The translations under genes were made by a program, and so were the position numbers. The notes below the pieces were generated by a model. It saw nothing but the letters and a program-made list of their open reading frames with translations, was not told the DNA's origin and did no database searches. 47,941 nucleotides of DNA, taken from an uncultured Lachnospiraceae bacterium. GTDB lineage: Bacteria; Bacillota; Clostridia; Lachnospirales; Lachnospiraceae. Location: positions 1-47,941 of the forward strand of contig CAJUPF010000015.1 in assembly GCA_910588565.1 (NCBI GenBank), given 5' to 3'. Of the stretch, positions 1-9,293 are shown in pieces (the stretch's first letter is position 1; each line of letters starts with the position of its first letter).

Positions 1-108
1 CCGTTTCCACTTACACGATTCTCCCCAGCATAGCTGGGGGATTAGGCTTTTCATTCAGGTTATAATTCCATTAACTGCACGACCGCATCACATGCATCCG
101 CAAACCCG

Positions 109-759
109 CTAATCCTTCGTCTCTAAGACTAACAGTACTCCGTCCCTGATCTGAATCCGCGCTTCTTCCTCCACAATCTCATTGCTGATGCCAATAGACA
201 TATAACAGCGCATCGTATAATCTGTAAGCGGATATTTCATCCCGTGCAGTGTAATCCCCGTTACTTCCGGCGTAAAAGGAAGCAGGGAAACATAATGCCC
301 ATACTGTTCGTTTCTGAAAATCGAAATATCCTCTTTTATCATACGAATCCGGTTATGCGCATCTACCAGCAGAATATCCACATCAGCTTCCAGGCCAATG
401 CCCAGAAGTTGTATATTTCCCAATACATGATCCAGGCGGCAGCCTGTCGCGCCCAGGATATGAATCTGTGTATAACCCGCTCCGATAATGGTTCGGACAG
501 CCGCTTCGGTATCCGTATCATCTTTTTCAGGAATCAGCCGCAGCCAAGAAATGCCCTCCTGCGCTTCAAAATAATGAAGCGCCTCCTGATTTACAGAATC
601 AAAATCCCCGATAATCAAATCCGGTTTCTGTTTTGCATCATAAAAAAACTGCATTCCGGCATCCACTGCCGCCAGCAGTTCAAATGTATGTTGTTCAATA
701 TAATCCTGGCAGAAAGACATCTCAATCTTTCCTCCGGTTACAATCAATGCCCGTTTCAT
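109..759 (-). CDS. thiN: Thiamine pyrophosphokinase
   Basis: Transfers pyrophosphate from ATP to thiamine to make thiamine diphosphate, in the cytoplasm. The 216-residue protein shows the family signatures in order: GDFDS, DTDTEAA and GATGCRLDHVLGN, which form the Mg-ATP and thiamine sites. The length matches bacterial ThiN. I placed the start at 759 because that ATG overlaps the rpe stop as ATGA, which suggests translational coupling; an in-frame ATG at 771 is the alternative and would add four residues. It is the last gene of the murE-to-thiN operon, and the same rpe-thiN junction is found in B. subtilis. Function is sure; the start is less so. Confidence 0.93.
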   Translation of the reverse strand: MKRALIVTGGKIEMSFCQDYIEQHTFELLAAVDAGMQFFYDAKQKPDLIIGDFDSVNQEALHYFEAQEGISWLRLIPEKDDTDTEAAVRTIIGAGYTQIHILGATGCRLDHVLGNIQLLGIGLEADVDILLVDAHNRIRMIKEDISIFRNEQYGHYVSLLPFTPEVTGITLHGMKYPLTDYTMRCYMSIGISNEIVEEEARIQIRDGVLLVLETKD

Positions 760-1421
760 ACGCTTTCCCATTCCGCCATATATGTAAGGAAGCGCTTTGT
801 ATTTTCCTTTACATCACCTGTAAATACCGCGCTTCCGGCAACGATAATATTGGCTCCGGCATCCAGAACCGTGCCCACATTTTCAAGTGTCACACCGCCG
901 TCTACCTCAATATCTGTTTTCAGTCCCCGCTTCTCAATCATCGCCCTTAGAGCCCGAATCTTATCTAAGGTCCGTGGAATCAGTTTCTGCCCGCCAAGTC
1001 CGGGGTTTACTGCCATAATCAATACCATATCCACTTCCTCCAGTATATAATCCAATACACCAAGCGGCGTTGCCGGATTTAACGCAACGCCGGCGATAAT
1101 CCCTTTGTCCTTGATCTGGCGGATGGTGCGATCCAGATGCGTACAGGCTTCTGCATGTACCGTAATCAAATCCGCCCCGGCTTCTGCAAACGCATCAATA
1201 TACCGGCCCGGCTCCTGTATCATCAGATGCAAATCAAAAATACGGTCACTGACCGGACGAATGGATTCAATCACCGGAAGCCCCATAGAAATACTGGGCA
1301 CAAACAGCCCATCCATAACATCAATATGCACATACTGTGCGCCTGCCTCATTCAGCATAGCCACCTGTTTCCCAAGAATAGAAAAATCTGCTGACAGCAG
1401 CGATGGTGATAAACAATACAT
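756..1421 (-). CDS. rpe: Ribulose-phosphate 3-epimerase
   Basis: Interconverts ribulose 5-phosphate and xylulose 5-phosphate in the pentose phosphate pathway. The 221-residue TIM barrel carries HIDVMDGLFVPSISMG (metal-binding His and Asp), HLMIQEPGRYI, MAVNPGLGGQ (phosphate and flexible loop) and EVDGGV (second catalytic Asp). The ATG has an AGGAGGAGAAG ribosome site. It lies between rsgA and thiN in the conserved order rsgA-rpe-thiN and overlaps thiN by 4 bases. Confidence 0.97.
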   Translation of the reverse strand: MYCLSPSLLSADFSILGKQVAMLNEAGAQYVHIDVMDGLFVPSISMGLPVIESIRPVSDRIFDLHLMIQEPGRYIDAFAEAGADLITVHAEACTHLDRTIRQIKDKGIIAGVALNPATPLGVLDYILEEVDMVLIMAVNPGLGGQKLIPRTLDKIRALRAMIEKRGLKTDIEVDGGVTLENVGTVLDAGANIIVAGSAVFTGDVKENTKRFLTYMAEWESV

Positions 1422-1479
1422 ATCTTCTCCTCCTAAATACGTTATATATTTCCTTTCCTTACTCTACACTTTGGCATGG

Positions 1480-2382
1480 TCAGCGCAGTGAATGCACAGA
1501 CCTGCCTGAACCGTTACGTTCTTTTAGCTCCCGATACAGGCTGACATAATTTTCATACCGCATTGGATGGATGTTCCCATCCCAAAGCGCCTGTTTCACT
1601 CCGCAGTCCGGTTCATGGATATGGCTGCAGCCCTGAAATCTGCAGGATGGTTCATACGGTAAAAACTCCCGGTAATGCCTCCACAGCTCCTCTGCGGAAA
1701 TCCCCAGCACATCCAGCGAACCAAATCCCGGCGTATCCATAATATACGTATTCCCCTCCATATGAATCAGCATAGAATGCCTTGTCGTATTCTTCCCACG
1801 CCCGATTTTATGGCTGATATCCCCCGTCTCCATTTCAACTTCATTCTGCAAAAGATTGACAATCGAGGATTTCCCAACACCAGAAGAGCCTGCTACCGTA
1901 CTGGTTTTCCCCCGCAGTAAGGCAGACAGTTCTTCGATTCCGGTTCCTTCTTTTGCGCTTGTAAAAATCACCGGATAGCCGCATCCCTGATAAGCGGAAA
2001 AAATATCATCCCTCTTTGTCCCTTCCAGTAAATCCGATTTGTTAAAGCAAATCACTGCCGGAATCCCCTGATACCCCATTGTAACTAAAAACCGATCCAG
2101 CAGATTAAAATTGGGCGCCGGCTTGTCTGACGCAAAAATCAGCAATGCCTGATCAATATTGGCAACCGCCGGACGGATCAGTTCATTTTTCCTTGGACAA
2201 ATCTCTGTAATATTCCCCTCTTTGTCCATTTCATCCAAAATATCGATTTCCACCACATCTCCGACTAAAGGTTTCATCTTCCGGTTTCGGAAAATACCCT
2301 TTGCCTTACATTCATAAATTCCGGATCCCACAACATTCACATAGTAGAATCCGGAAATTCCTTTTATGATTTTTCCCTGCAT
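1480..2382 (-). CDS. rsgA: Ribosome small-subunit-dependent GTPase RsgA
   Basis: Circularly permuted GTPase that checks late 30S ribosome assembly. The 300-residue protein has an N-terminal OB fold (about residues 1-70), then the G4 motif NKSD (114-117) before the P-loop GSSGVGKSS (165-173) and G3 DTPG (216-219), which is the permuted order expected for RsgA. The C-terminal zinc knuckle has Cys247, Cys252, His254 and Cys260. It follows prkC by about 8 bases, and in B. subtilis RsgA is a substrate of PrkC, so the neighbourhood fits. The ribosome site is AGTAGGAAG. Confidence 0.97.
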   Translation of the reverse strand: MQGKIIKGISGFYYVNVVGSGIYECKAKGIFRNRKMKPLVGDVVEIDILDEMDKEGNITEICPRKNELIRPAVANIDQALLIFASDKPAPNFNLLDRFLVTMGYQGIPAVICFNKSDLLEGTKRDDIFSAYQGCGYPVIFTSAKEGTGIEELSALLRGKTSTVAGSSGVGKSSIVNLLQNEVEMETGDISHKIGRGKNTTRHSMLIHMEGNTYIMDTPGFGSLDVLGISAEELWRHYREFLPYEPSCRFQGCSHIHEPDCGVKQALWDGNIHPMRYENYVSLYRELKERNGSGRSVHSLR

Positions 2383-2390
2383 ATATCTTC

Positions 2391-4454
2391 CTACTGTTTT
2401 TTAAATACTACGTTTTCGGTCTGCTCTCTGGAGCTTCCGTCTGACAGATTCCAGGTAATCTTAATCGTACCGGTATCGCAGTTCTCAATATCAAACGCGG
2501 AAATCTTATACGGGAATCTGGAGATATTTACATCCGCCCACTCCTGAATCTGCGTACCATTAGAGCCAGTAAGCACAATTCTTGCCGATACGACTTCATC
2601 GCTGTCCGGCGCTGAAATTGTCGCTTCGTAGTAATAATAGGATTTGTTGCTTCCAAGGCTTACCACCAGTGTGATGCTGGTTCCTTTGTCCACATATTTT
2701 CCGTCGGTAATACTCTGGCTGATGACATTCCCGGCAGGTATGGTATCGCTGTACTCTGAGGAAGTGCTGGCTACGGTCAGACCCGCCTGGGTCAGAGTAT
2801 TGACTGCTTCCTCCTGCGGTTTATTCCATACGGACGGCACTACAACCGCCTCTTTGCCCTGGCTGACCACCAAAACAACCGTATCGCCTTTTTTTCCAGG
2901 AGTGTCGCCTTCCGGTGACTGGGAAATCACCTTGCCGGAAGCTGCCGTATCACTGAACTCATACTTCCGTTCCGCATGGAAATCCTGATCCTCAAGCATC
3001 TTCATCGCCGCGTCGCTGTCATATCCTACCACATTTGGTATGGTAAGCGCTGCTGCTCCGGTACTGATATATACTTTAATCGTTGTATTAACATCAACCA
3101 GGGCGCCTTCCTCTATATCCTGAGACATAATCTGGCCTTTTTCATACTCATCCGACGCCTGTGAACCTGCCTGCTGAATGCCAAGTTTTTTCTCATACAG
3201 CTGTTTTTTGGCTTCTTCAAAGGTCAATCCCGTTACTTTTATCATTGTAACCTGCTCCGGTTTGTCTTTTTCCGTGCTGATAACAGAATGTTTTTCTGTT
3301 TCGGTTGCAAGTTCCGTCTCCGTACTGTCCTTGTCGTCCTTTTTGGGAGAACCGCCAAATAAGCCAAATATACTGCCTGCCAGATAAATAATAATGGCAA
3401 CAATAATAACCGCCGCGACAATACCGCCAATCGTAACCGCTTTCTCAAGCCCCGGATTTAAAAACCCTTCCTCTTCTTCCGGGTCCTCCTCCGGCTCTTC
3501 TTCCGGCTCTACATACTGCTCCCTTTGTTTTTCCTTTGGAACCGCCCTTGCCTTGCGGATCTCTTTTACCTGGCCGTCGTCAATCACCCTTGTCTTATTC
3601 TGGCTTGGATCTGAAATTTTGACAAAATCCGCGTCAGGATGGATCAACACCTGCTTTAAGTCCGCTAAAAGCTCGCTGGCATTGCCATATCTGCGATCCG
3701 GGCTCTTCTGGGTACATTTCAGAATAATCTTCTCAAGGCTGATCGGAATATCCGGCGAATAAATACTGGGCAGCACCATATCTTCCTGCAGATGCTGAAT
3801 CGCAACGGCAACGGTAGTCTCCCCGTCAAACGGCACCCGCCCTGTAATCATCTCGTACATCACGATACCAAGGGAATAAATATCGCTTTTATCATCTACA
3901 AAGCCATTCCTCGCCTGCTCTGGCGACGCATAATGAACGGAACCCATGACGTCCGAACTGATCGTATTGTTGGAAACTGCCTTGGCAATGCCAAAATCCG
4001 TTACCTTGGCTTTCCCTTCCGTTGAAATCAGAATATTTTGGGGCTTGATATCCCTGTGAATGATATTCTTCGCATGGGCAGCTTCCATTCCCCTGCCTAC
4101 CTGGATTGCAATGCTGACGGCCTCTTTGTACGTAAGTCTGCCTTTCTTCTCAATGTAGGTCTTAAGCGTAACGCCCTCTACATATTCCATTACAATATAG
4201 TGCAGCCCGTTCTCGCTTCCCACATCATAGATATTGACAATATTGGGATGCTCTAAGCCTGCTGCCGACTGCGCTTCCGTACGGAATTTCAGCACAAAGT
4301 TCACATCTTCACTGAATTCCTGCTTCAGCACTTTGATGGCGACATAGCGTCCTAATATCTGATCCTTTGCCTTGTATACGTCTGACATACCGCCAGAACC
4401 GATTTTTCCCACTACTTCATAGCGATCTGCTACAAATGCTCCTGCTGCTAACAT
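2391..4454 (-). CDS. prkC: PASTA-domain Ser/Thr protein kinase (PrkC/Stk1)
   Basis: Membrane eukaryote-like kinase that senses muropeptides or cell-wall precursors and phosphorylates division, wall and translation factors. The 687 residues comprise a kinase domain (1-270) with glycine loop GSGGMSDVY, AIKVLK lysine, HRDIKPQN and DFG; an acidic, Pro/Glu-rich juxtamembrane segment; one membrane span (about 338-367); three PASTA repeats; and about 80 extra C-terminal residues with an Ig/FnIII-like pattern. I chose the ATG at 4454 because GGAGGAAGAT stands directly before it; upstream in-frame GTG and ATG codons lack such a site. It is paired with the PP2C gene 36 bases upstream. The C-terminal domain is of unassigned function. 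Confidence 0.95.
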   Translation of the reverse strand: MLAAGAFVADRYEVVGKIGSGGMSDVYKAKDQILGRYVAIKVLKQEFSEDVNFVLKFRTEAQSAAGLEHPNIVNIYDVGSENGLHYIVMEYVEGVTLKTYIEKKGRLTYKEAVSIAIQVGRGMEAAHAKNIIHRDIKPQNILISTEGKAKVTDFGIAKAVSNNTISSDVMGSVHYASPEQARNGFVDDKSDIYSLGIVMYEMITGRVPFDGETTVAVAIQHLQEDMVLPSIYSPDIPISLEKIILKCTQKSPDRRYGNASELLADLKQVLIHPDADFVKISDPSQNKTRVIDDGQVKEIRKARAVPKEKQREQYVEPEEEPEEDPEEEEGFLNPGLEKAVTIGGIVAAVIIVAIIIYLAGSIFGLFGGSPKKDDKDSTETELATETEKHSVISTEKDKPEQVTMIKVTGLTFEEAKKQLYEKKLGIQQAGSQASDEYEKGQIMSQDIEEGALVDVNTTIKVYISTGAAALTIPNVVGYDSDAAMKMLEDQDFHAERKYEFSDTAASGKVISQSPEGDTPGKKGDTVVLVVSQGKEAVVVPSVWNKPQEEAVNTLTQAGLTVASTSSEYSDTIPAGNVISQSITDGKYVDKGTSITLVVSLGSNKSYYYYEATISAPDSDEVVSARIVLTGSNGTQIQEWADVNISRFPYKISAFDIENCDTGTIKITWNLSDGSSREQTENVVFKKQ

Positions 4455-4490
4455 ATCTTCCTCCATTATCACAGTATAGACCCCAGGAGA

Positions 4491-5243
4491 CTAATCAGTC
4501 TGCATTCCATCAGAAAACGGATCTATAATCACTACAGTTATATTATCTTTCCCGCCGTTTTGATTGGCAGCTTCGATTAGTTTCTCTGCTTTTTCCACGG
4601 GATCTCTCTGTCCTTTTACAATTCTGCGGATCTCTTCATCTTCGATCATATTCGTAAGACCATCAGAACATAACAATATCTCATCCCCCGGCTGTATGCA
4701 GGTTTTAAAAAAATCTATTTCAATCTCTTTTGCAGCGCCGACTGCCCTTGTAATAATGTTCTTATTCGGATGTTTTCTCGCTTCCGCCCGGTCAATCCTG
4801 CCGCGCCTGACCATTTCTTCCACATAGGAATGATCTCTTGTAATCTGCCGGATGCTGTCATTGATCAGATACAGACGGCTGTCTCCTACATTCGCAACAT
4901 AAATCCAGCCTTCTGAAATAACAGCGGCAACCACAGTTGTTCCCATTCCCCACAAAGACATATCCGCCTCTGCTTGCTCAATCAATTCTGTATTCGCCGC
5001 CTGAATGGCCTCTTCTAAAATCCACTCCGGATCTGTCCTGGTGGATGCCCCAGCTACTTCCGCAATCGTATCCGCTGTATGCTTCGACGCGTATTCCCCG
5101 GCATTATGGCCTCCCATGCCGTCTGCCACCAGAAACAGGTTCGGTAGATTCCCCACTGGAAGCTCGGATGTATAAAAGCAGTCCTGATTCATCTTCCGGC
5201 ACATGCCAATATCGGTTAAAGAAAATGTTTTCAAGAAAATCAC
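4491..5243 (-). CDS. prpC: PP2C-family Ser/Thr phosphatase (PrpC/Stp)
   Basis: Metal-dependent cytoplasmic phosphatase that reverses PrkC phosphorylation. The 250-residue protein shows all PP2C metal and core motifs: MNQDCF, VADGMGGHNAGE, GDSRLYL, SDGLTNM and GGKDNITVV. The start is a GTG whose G-T-G-A overlaps the rlmN stop by 4 bases, with GGAAGGG just upstream; a TTG at 5231 is a possible later start. The prpC-prkC pair is the standard Firmicute arrangement. Confidence 0.95.
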   Translation of the reverse strand: MIFLKTFSLTDIGMCRKMNQDCFYTSELPVGNLPNLFLVADGMGGHNAGEYASKHTADTIAEVAGASTRTDPEWILEEAIQAANTELIEQAEADMSLWGMGTTVVAAVISEGWIYVANVGDSRLYLINDSIRQITRDHSYVEEMVRRGRIDRAEARKHPNKNIITRAVGAAKEIEIDFFKTCIQPGDEILLCSDGLTNMIEDEEIRRIVKGQRDPVEKAEKLIEAANQNGGKDNITVVIIDPFSDGMQTD

Positions 5244-6280
5244 CGCCCTTCCACATATCTCTTCCTCAACTGTCCGCAGGCAGCGTCAATATCCCTGCCC
5301 ATTTCTCTTCTAATAGTAACATTTATTCCATTTTTTTCAAGATTATTTTTAAAAGAAAGTACTCTCTTTGGCTCAGGCCCCCGGAATTTATGTTCTGTAA
5401 CCGGGTTCACCGGGATTAAATTGACATGGCAGTTCATGCCCTTAAGAAGATCCGCCAGGGCTTTTGCGTCCTCATCTCCATCATTTACCCCGGCTAAAAG
5501 ACTGTATTCAAATGTCATGCGCCGCCCTGTTTGTTCAAAATAGTACTGGCAGGCTCCCAAAACCTCATACATATCATATGTTCCCGCAACCGGCATCAAC
5601 TCTTTCCGCTTCGCCTGGGAAGGCGCATGTAAAGAAAGCGCCAGGGTAATCTGCAGTTTTTCTTCCGCCAGCCTGCGCATATTCGGCACAATCCCGCAGG
5701 TTGATACCGTCAGGTTCCTCTGCCCGATATTTAACCCCTTGTCGTCGCATAACAATGCTATAAATTGCAGAAGATTCTCATAATTGTCTAAAGGCTCCCC
5801 GGTTCCCATTACTACCACATGGGAAACCCGCTCCCCGATGTCTTCCTGAATCCGGTAAATCTGTTCTAACATCTCCGATGGCGTAAGCCCCCGTACCAGT
5901 CCGCCAATCCCGGAAGCACAGAATCTGCATGCCATACGGCAGCCTGCCTGGGAAGAAATACAGACGGAATTGCCAAATTTGTAGCGCATCCGCACACTTT
6001 CAATGACATTCCCATCCTCCAGCAAAAACAGGTATTTTCTGGTGCCGTCTTCTTTGGAAACCTGTACCTGTACCTGCTTAAGCGAAATATATCTGCTCTC
6101 CCGCTTTAACGTTTCCCGGAATGCAAGCGGAAGATTGGTCATCTCATCGATGGATGACGACAGTTTCTGATGCATCCACTGATACAGCTGTCTTGCCCGG
6201 AAGGGCTTTTCTCCCAATGCCGTTACAAATTCTGTCAGCTCTGTTATATTCATTGATTTGATATCTGGTTTTTCGTTCAT
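5240..6280 (-). CDS. rlmN: 23S rRNA/tRNA adenine C2-methyltransferase RlmN
   Basis: Radical-SAM enzyme that methylates C2 of 23S rRNA A2503 and tRNA A37. The 346-residue protein has the CX3CX2C cluster motif CRMACRFC in the centre, the family stretch GTGEPLDN, STCGIVP, and the C-terminal DIDAACGQL containing the conserved mechanistic Cys. The start ATG overlaps the rsmB stop as ATGA and follows GAGGGGGATT. Length and order rsmB-rlmN-prpC match B. subtilis. Confidence 0.97.
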   Translation of the reverse strand: MNEKPDIKSMNITELTEFVTALGEKPFRARQLYQWMHQKLSSSIDEMTNLPLAFRETLKRESRYISLKQVQVQVSKEDGTRKYLFLLEDGNVIESVRMRYKFGNSVCISSQAGCRMACRFCASGIGGLVRGLTPSEMLEQIYRIQEDIGERVSHVVVMGTGEPLDNYENLLQFIALLCDDKGLNIGQRNLTVSTCGIVPNMRRLAEEKLQITLALSLHAPSQAKRKELMPVAGTYDMYEVLGACQYYFEQTGRRMTFEYSLLAGVNDGDEDAKALADLLKGMNCHVNLIPVNPVTEHKFRGPEPKRVLSFKNNLEKNGINVTIRREMGRDIDAACGQLRKRYVEGR

Positions 6281-7617
6281 AATCCCCCTCTGTTTTTTGT
6301 ATGGACAAATCTGGCGATATAAAAGCCGTCGAGCTCGCCTTCATCCGGGAAAAACTGCCGCTCAAAATCCAAAGAAAACTGCGGATTCTGCTCTAAAAAC
6401 CACGCCGTATTCTCCTCATTTTCCATTCGATCGATGGTACAGGTAGAATACAGCAGCGTTCCGCCTGGTTTTACATAGCGGCAGACGACTGACAAAATTT
6501 CCCGCTGAAGCAGCACAAGGCTTTGTTCCTGTTCTTCTGTCATACGATAACGGATATCCGGCTTTTTCCGTAATACGCCAAGTCCGGAACAGGGCAGATC
6601 GGCAAGCACCAAATCTGCTTTTTCCACAGAAGCTTTATCCAATACCCGTGCATCCCACTTTCTTGTACGAATATTCTGCATATCGCACCGTTTTATATTT
6701 TCGTCGATCAAACTGATTTTAGAATCACTGACATCCCTTGCTTCCACCATGCCTGTGCCATGTAACAATTCTGCTGCATACAGGCTTTTAGAACCTGGTG
6801 CGCCACAGACGTCTATCACATAATCCCCCGGTTTTGGAGCTGCCAGGCAGGCGGCGAGCATGGAAGCCACATCCTGCACCATAAACTGCCCCTCCAGAAA
6901 CTCCGGAATGGCCGACAGATAATCGTATCCGGACAGATACAGCGCACAGTTAAAATCCGGATATTCTTCCAGATACACCCGTTCGGCGGATATGCCCCTC
7001 TTGGCAAGCGCTTCTGTAAGCTGCTCCGGGCTGGTTTTCATCCGGTTTGTGCGTACAGCCATTCTTGCTTCCTTCTGGAATGCCGCTGCTATGGACTTTG
7101 CTTTTTCCATCCCATAAGCTCCGCTCCATTGCGCAAGCATCCATTCCGGAATGGAAAAACGAATCGACGCCGCGTACAGGGGCGCTTTTTCTTCTTCCGG
7201 ATATTCGACGTGATAAAGATTCCTGCTGATGTTCCGCAGCACTCCGTTTACAAATCCCTTCAGATTCCGGAAGCCTTTTCGCTCCGCCAGTTTAACCGCC
7301 TCATTACAGGCAGCGGAAGCCGGTACGGAATCCATATATTTTAACTGATATACACCCATCCGCAGAATACAACGGATCACAGGCTTCATCTTGTTCACCT
7401 TTGTCCTGGAAAACTGATTGATCACATAATCCAGCTCAATTGTCCGTTCGATGGTTCCGTTACACAGCCTGGTCAGAAAGCTGCGCTCCTGCTTGGTCAG
7501 ATATTGGTACTTTTCCAGAACAGCAGACAATATAACATGACAATATTCCTCTTCTTTTTCCACAGCAAGCAGAACTTCCAATGCAAGCTCCCTGCTGTTT
7601 ACCCCGTCAGTCGTCAT
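6277..7617 (-). CDS. rsmB: 16S rRNA (cytosine-C5) methyltransferase RsmB
   Basis: Methylates C967 of 16S rRNA using SAM. The 446-residue protein has an N-terminal NusB-like helical RNA-binding domain (1-140) and a C-terminal NOL1/NOP2/Sun methyltransferase domain: SAM loop VIDVCGAPGSKS, the ADLPCSGLG motif, and the catalytic Cys in YSTCTI. I placed the start at the ATG at 7617 because GGAGGAAGAA precedes it; a TTG at 7629 is in frame. It overlaps the 3' end of the peptidase gene by 11 bases. Confidence 0.96.
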   Translation of the reverse strand: MTTDGVNSRELALEVLLAVEKEEEYCHVILSAVLEKYQYLTKQERSFLTRLCNGTIERTIELDYVINQFSRTKVNKMKPVIRCILRMGVYQLKYMDSVPASAACNEAVKLAERKGFRNLKGFVNGVLRNISRNLYHVEYPEEEKAPLYAASIRFSIPEWMLAQWSGAYGMEKAKSIAAAFQKEARMAVRTNRMKTSPEQLTEALAKRGISAERVYLEEYPDFNCALYLSGYDYLSAIPEFLEGQFMVQDVASMLAACLAAPKPGDYVIDVCGAPGSKSLYAAELLHGTGMVEARDVSDSKISLIDENIKRCDMQNIRTRKWDARVLDKASVEKADLVLADLPCSGLGVLRKKPDIRYRMTEEQEQSLVLLQREILSVVCRYVKPGGTLLYSTCTIDRMENEENTAWFLEQNPQFSLDFERQFFPDEGELDGFYIARFVHTKNRGGL

Positions 7618-8317
7618 TTCTTCCTCCAAACAAAATCAAAAGCCTAAGAAGCTGCAGAATCGCTGCCGCTGCACTGGCCACATAGGTAAGAGCTGCCGCC
7701 CGCAGTACTTTTCTTGTCTTTTTAAGCTCGTCAGAAGTTAACATCCCGGTATGTTCTAACATTACCAAAGCCCTGCCTGACGCATTAAATTCCACCGGAA
7801 GCGTCACAAGCTGAAACAGCACGGCAAATGAAAAACAAAAAATACCAATATTGATTAACAGGCTGCCTGTGCTGCTGGTAAAAAACATACCAATAAGGAT
7901 AAACGGCCAGGCCAGTGTCGATCCGATATTGGCCACAGGAACGATTGCGCTTCGAATCGCAAGCGGCGCATAAGATTTCTGATGCTGAATGGCATGTCCG
8001 CACTCATGCGCCGCCACGCCCACTGCCGCTACCGAAGCAGAACCGTATACGCTGTCCGACAAATTCAGCGTCTTATTTCTGGGATTATAATGATCGGTCA
8101 GATTTCCGGACACATGGCGTATGGCCACATCATAGATTCCCGCTGTGCGCAAGATACGCTCCGCCGCCTGCGCTCCGGTCATATTACTCATACTGCGGAA
8201 ACGGGAATATTTGCCAAACGTTGTTTTCACCCTTGCGGACGCAATCATACAGATTAACGCACCGAAAATAACGAGCAGATACGTCGGATCTATCCAGCTG
8301 TAATATCCAAATCTCAT
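7607..8317 (-). CDS. YugP-family zinc metallopeptidase (membrane)
   Basis: Neutral zinc metallopeptidase of the YugP/Zn_peptidase_2 family; the substrate is unknown. The 236-residue protein has one N-terminal membrane span, the zinc motif HECGHAIQH, and three hydrophobic segments in the second half (LAWPFILIGMFF, INIGIFCFSFAVL, AAAAILQLL), so the active site sits at the membrane. It stands between fmt and rsmB, where B. subtilis has no gene. A role in membrane protein turnover is inference only. The ribosome site AAGGAG is spaced somewhat far (about 11 bases) from the ATG. Confidence 0.9.
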   Translation of the reverse strand: MRFGYYSWIDPTYLLVIFGALICMIASARVKTTFGKYSRFRSMSNMTGAQAAERILRTAGIYDVAIRHVSGNLTDHYNPRNKTLNLSDSVYGSASVAAVGVAAHECGHAIQHQKSYAPLAIRSAIVPVANIGSTLAWPFILIGMFFTSSTGSLLINIGIFCFSFAVLFQLVTLPVEFNASGRALVMLEHTGMLTSDELKKTRKVLRAAALTYVASAAAAILQLLRLLILFGGRNDD

Positions 8318-8356
8318 ATTATCTCATCTCCTTACTTATACTGCATACAGATTCTT

Positions 8357-9289
8357 TTATCTGCACAATTGGGCACCTTCCGTCACCTTATATCCCCGCA
8401 GAAACGCTTCGATCTCCATTCGCTTCTTCCCTTCTAACTGAACTTCGAGAAGGGAAAGGATACCTTCGCCAGTCTGTACTTTGCATTCCTTTTTCGTTAC
8501 GGAAATTACCATCCCTGCCGCTTGGCTGTCCCCGCCTGGTTCTACGGCTGCCCGCCAGATTTTCAGAGTTTTGCCGTGTAATAAAGTATAAGCGCTTGGC
8601 CAGGGATTCAGTCCCCGGATCAGCCGCTCGATTTCCCTGGCGGGCCTGCTCCAGTCAATGTTCCCCATCTGTTTAGAGATCATGCCCACATGGGTTGCTT
8701 CTGATTCATCCTGCTTCGTATAAACGGCAGTCCCCGCCTCAATTGACTGCATAGTGTGTACACAAAGTTCTGCCCCCACTTTTGAAAGCCGGTCAAACAG
8801 GCTTCCCCCTGTCTCGTCTTCCGCCAGTATGACTTCCGCTTTTTCAATGATATCTCCGGTATCCAGCCCCTCATCCATACGCATCGTTGTCACACCGGAC
8901 ACGGCATCTCCGTTAATCACAGCCCACTGAATCGGCGCTGCGCCCCGGTAATTCGGCAGCAGGGAAGCATGGACATTGACACAGCCATATCGGGGCATCT
9001 CTAAAATCTCTTTGGGCAAAATCTGTCCAAAAGCCGCCACAATAATCATATCCGGCTGATATCCCCTCAGATACTCCACACATTCTGCTTCCCGAATCTT
9101 CTTAGGCTGGTACACCTCGATTCCATGAGCCAGAGCGCATGCTTTCACCGGAGGCGCCTGCAGGGCTTTTCCTCTGCCTTTCTGTTTATCCGGCTGCGTA
9201 ACAGCCAGGACGACATCGTATCCTGCCTCTATCACTGCCTCAAGCGTTCCTGTTGCAAAATCCGGCGTTCCCATAAAAATTACCCGCAT
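8357..9289 (-). CDS. fmt: Methionyl-tRNA formyltransferase
   Basis: Formylates the initiator Met-tRNA using 10-formyl-tetrahydrofolate. The 310-residue protein starts with MRVIFMGTPDFA and carries the catalytic region ASLLPNYRGAAPIQWA and GVTTMRMDEGLDTGD, then a C-terminal OB-like tRNA-binding domain. I chose the ATG at 9289 because MRVIFMGTPDF is the family N-terminus and GAGGAG lies upstream; the open frame extends ten codons further without a better site. It is 4 bases from def, its functional partner. Confidence 0.97.
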   Translation of the reverse strand: MRVIFMGTPDFATGTLEAVIEAGYDVVLAVTQPDKQKGRGKALQAPPVKACALAHGIEVYQPKKIREAECVEYLRGYQPDMIIVAAFGQILPKEILEMPRYGCVNVHASLLPNYRGAAPIQWAVINGDAVSGVTTMRMDEGLDTGDIIEKAEVILAEDETGGSLFDRLSKVGAELCVHTMQSIEAGTAVYTKQDESEATHVGMISKQMGNIDWSRPAREIERLIRGLNPWPSAYTLLHGKTLKIWRAAVEPGGDSQAAGMVISVTKKECKVQTGEGILSLLEVQLEGKKRMEIEAFLRGYKVTEGAQLCR

Positions 9290-9293
9290 TACA

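Noticed and set aside
1..60. GC-rich hairpin CCCCAGCATAGCTGGGG at the left edge, resembling a CRISPR repeat
   Set aside because: Only one copy is visible and no spacers or cas genes are present; it has no T-run either, so I did not call a terminator.
244..1050. Plus-strand frame of 268 codons over thiN and rpe
   Set aside because: It is antisense to two well-defined genes and its translation has no recognisable domain or ribosome site.
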